From positions 1 through 6,346 of the forward strand of contig JAURMJ010000146.1 in assembly GCA_030830765.1 (NCBI GenBank): a stretch of DNA of 6,346 bases, given 5' to 3'. The DNA comes from Quisquiliibacterium sp. Its GTDB lineage: Bacteria > Pseudomonadota > Gammaproteobacteria > Burkholderiales > Burkholderiaceae_E. Positions 5,494-6,346 of the stretch are shown piece by piece; position 1 is the first letter of the stretch, and each line of letters starts with the position of its first letter. A program made the position numbers and the translations under genes. The notes under the pieces were generated by a model that was not told where the DNA came from, searched no databases, and saw only the letters and a list, made by a program, of their open reading frames with translations.

Positions 5494-6346
5494 TTACTCG
5501 CTTGTCTGGGCCGCCTGCTTGCTGCTGGCTGCGGATTTCTTGCGGGCTGCCTTCCGGGCCGGTTTTTTGGCGGCGGCTTTCTTTGCCGCCGGCTTCTTGG
5601 CCGCGGATTTTCTGGCCGGCGCAGCGGTCTTGACCGACGTCTCGGAAGCGCCGGCTCCCGACGCGCTGGCTGAAGCAGCCCGGGCTGTCCTGGTGGGCTT
5701 GCGCTTTTGCGCGCCTTCGGGCCTGGCCTCGAACTCGAAGCCGATCTTGCCGTCGGGACCTCTCACCAGGAAGGCCTTGAACTTGCGCCGGGTTCGCGAG
5801 GAGATGAAATCGGTCAGCAGGTCGGTGCGACCCTCTTCGAGCAGCTTGTGCGCCTGTTCACGGGAAATTTCCTGCTGCAGGATGATCTTGCCAGTACGAA
5901 AATCGCAGCTTTTCTGCGGGCCCACCGATTTATCGCAGACATAGGACATGCCGTGCTCATAGACCTTGTTTGAGCATTTCGGACAGTGGCCGACTGGCTC
6001 CTGCGCCGAAAAATCAATGGGTTCCGAGTCGGCTCCTTCGTCGCCCGAGCCTTGTCCGAAGTCGAATTCGAGCTTGCATTCGGGTGTGATCTTCAGGATT
6101 GCCGCGAATGGCCGGCCGAGTCGGCTGCGAAAGCCCTGCAGTGGTCCGATCGTGCGTTCACGCAGCAGCTCCTCGGCTTCTGCCACTTCAAGCTGGCGCG
6201 AGCCCGGGATTTTGGTGATGGAAAAGTCGCAGGATACGCAGGCAAACCGCTTGTAGTTTTCCTGCACGACCCCGCCGCACTTCGGGCACGGAGTGGCAAG
6301 CGTGGCGTAGTCACCGGGAACGGTGTCAGCCTGATAGTTCTTTGCA
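5494..6346 (-). CDS. topB: DNA topoisomerase III, C-terminal part (partial, runs off right edge)
   Basis: The 3' 283 codons of a type IA topoisomerase; the catalytic domains, with the active-site Tyr, lie beyond the right edge. The reading frame is open to position 6346, and the GTG at 6265-6267 is an internal Val, not a start. Visible parts: a four-Cys zinc ribbon (CPKC at fragment residues 20-23, CVSC at 36-39), then RTIGPLQGFRSRLGRPFAAIL and KLEFDFGQG. A second ribbon follows with CPKC, YVC and a final CDFRTG, then GKIILQQEIS and a domain ending GKIGFEFE. This order matches proteobacterial TopB rather than TopA. The protein ends in a Lys/Ala/Pro-rich tail of about 50 residues, probably disordered and DNA-binding. 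TopB decatenates replication intermediates. The stop is TAA at 5494-5496. chaC follows on the same strand. Confidence 0.9.
   Translation of the reverse strand, partial: AKNYQADTVPGDYATLATPCPKCGGVVQENYKRFACVSCDFSITKIPGSRQLEVAEAEELLRERTIGPLQGFRSRLGRPFAAILKITPECKLEFDFGQGSGDEGADSEPIDFSAQEPVGHCPKCSNKVYEHGMSYVCDKSVGPQKSCDFRTGKIILQQEISREQAHKLLEEGRTDLLTDFISSRTRRKFKAFLVRGPDGKIGFEFEARPEGAQKRKPTRTARAASASASGAGASETSVKTAAPARKSAAKKPAAKKAAAKKPARKAARKKSAASSKQAAQTSE
5512..5625 (-). repeat. Low-complexity Lys/Ala-rich tail coding repeats in topB
   Basis: This stretch encodes imperfect repeats such as AAKKPAAKKAAAKKPARK near the TopB C-terminus. The DNA shows repeating gcc/ggc and ctt units as a result. Similar basic, alanine-rich tails resembling histone H1 are common on topoisomerases and DNA-binding proteins of GC-rich proteobacteria. 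Repeat number is likely variable between strains. Confidence 0.75.

Noticed and set aside
5221..5944. Plus-strand ORFs with hydrophobic-looking runs opposite chaC and the topB tail
   Set aside because: The Ala/Leu/Phe-rich runs are the reverse complement of the Lys/Ala repeat codons of the TopB tail, not real membrane segments.
6265..6267. GTG as start of a 257-residue zinc-ribbon protein
   Set aside because: The frame stays open to the window edge and the codons before it encode the first CPKC half of the zinc ribbon, so this is internal to topB.

Overview
The window looks like ordinary chromosomal DNA from a fairly GC-rich proteobacterium, most likely a gammaproteobacterium (Xanthomonadales-like or a relative), with a betaproteobacterium not excluded. 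This is inferred from a TopB-type topoisomerase with an Ala/Lys-rich tail, an E. coli-like ChaC, a COG3565-type VOC protein and two exported proteins with proteobacterial-style signals. No tRNA, rRNA, CRISPR array, transposase, phage gene or integration signature was seen.

Layout from left to right. (1) Positions 42-1208, minus strand: a thiolase-fold protein of the SCP2/Ltp2-like branch that lacks the thiolase cysteines. (2) Positions 1209-1690: a 482-bp divergent intergenic region with a candidate promoter for the rightward gene, a perfect 15-bp palindrome and a possible short leader ORF overlapping the thiolase start. (3) Positions 1691-2110, plus strand: a small VOC (glyoxalase/extradiol dioxygenase-like) protein. 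Its 3' end overlaps tail-to-tail by 41 bp with the next gene, and a 12-bp stem hairpin lies just after its stop codon. (4) Positions 4598 down to 2070, minus strand: a probable two-gene operon, a PhoD-like phosphatase followed after 36 bp by a DUF2272 lipoprotein. Both have export signals, so they probably act in the cell envelope. (5) Positions 4599-4902: an intergenic region with a strong leftward intrinsic terminator, a second hairpin beside it, and a possible PhoD promoter with an overlapping dyad. (6) From the right edge down to 4903, minus strand: the 3' end of topB (DNA topoisomerase III), then chaC (glutathione-specific gamma-glutamylcyclotransferase) 54 bp later. These two probably share the terminator at 4731-4760.

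The genes do not form one obvious pathway. The clearest functional grouping is the exported PhoD/DUF2272 pair. I did not find convincing evidence of a new defence, mobile or biosynthetic system. The points most worth checking are the cysteine-less thiolase, the DUF2272 protein with serine at the papain-like nucleophile position and a cysteine-rich N-terminal half, the coding-embedded hairpin in the convergent overlap, and the two-hairpin transcript end downstream of chaC.
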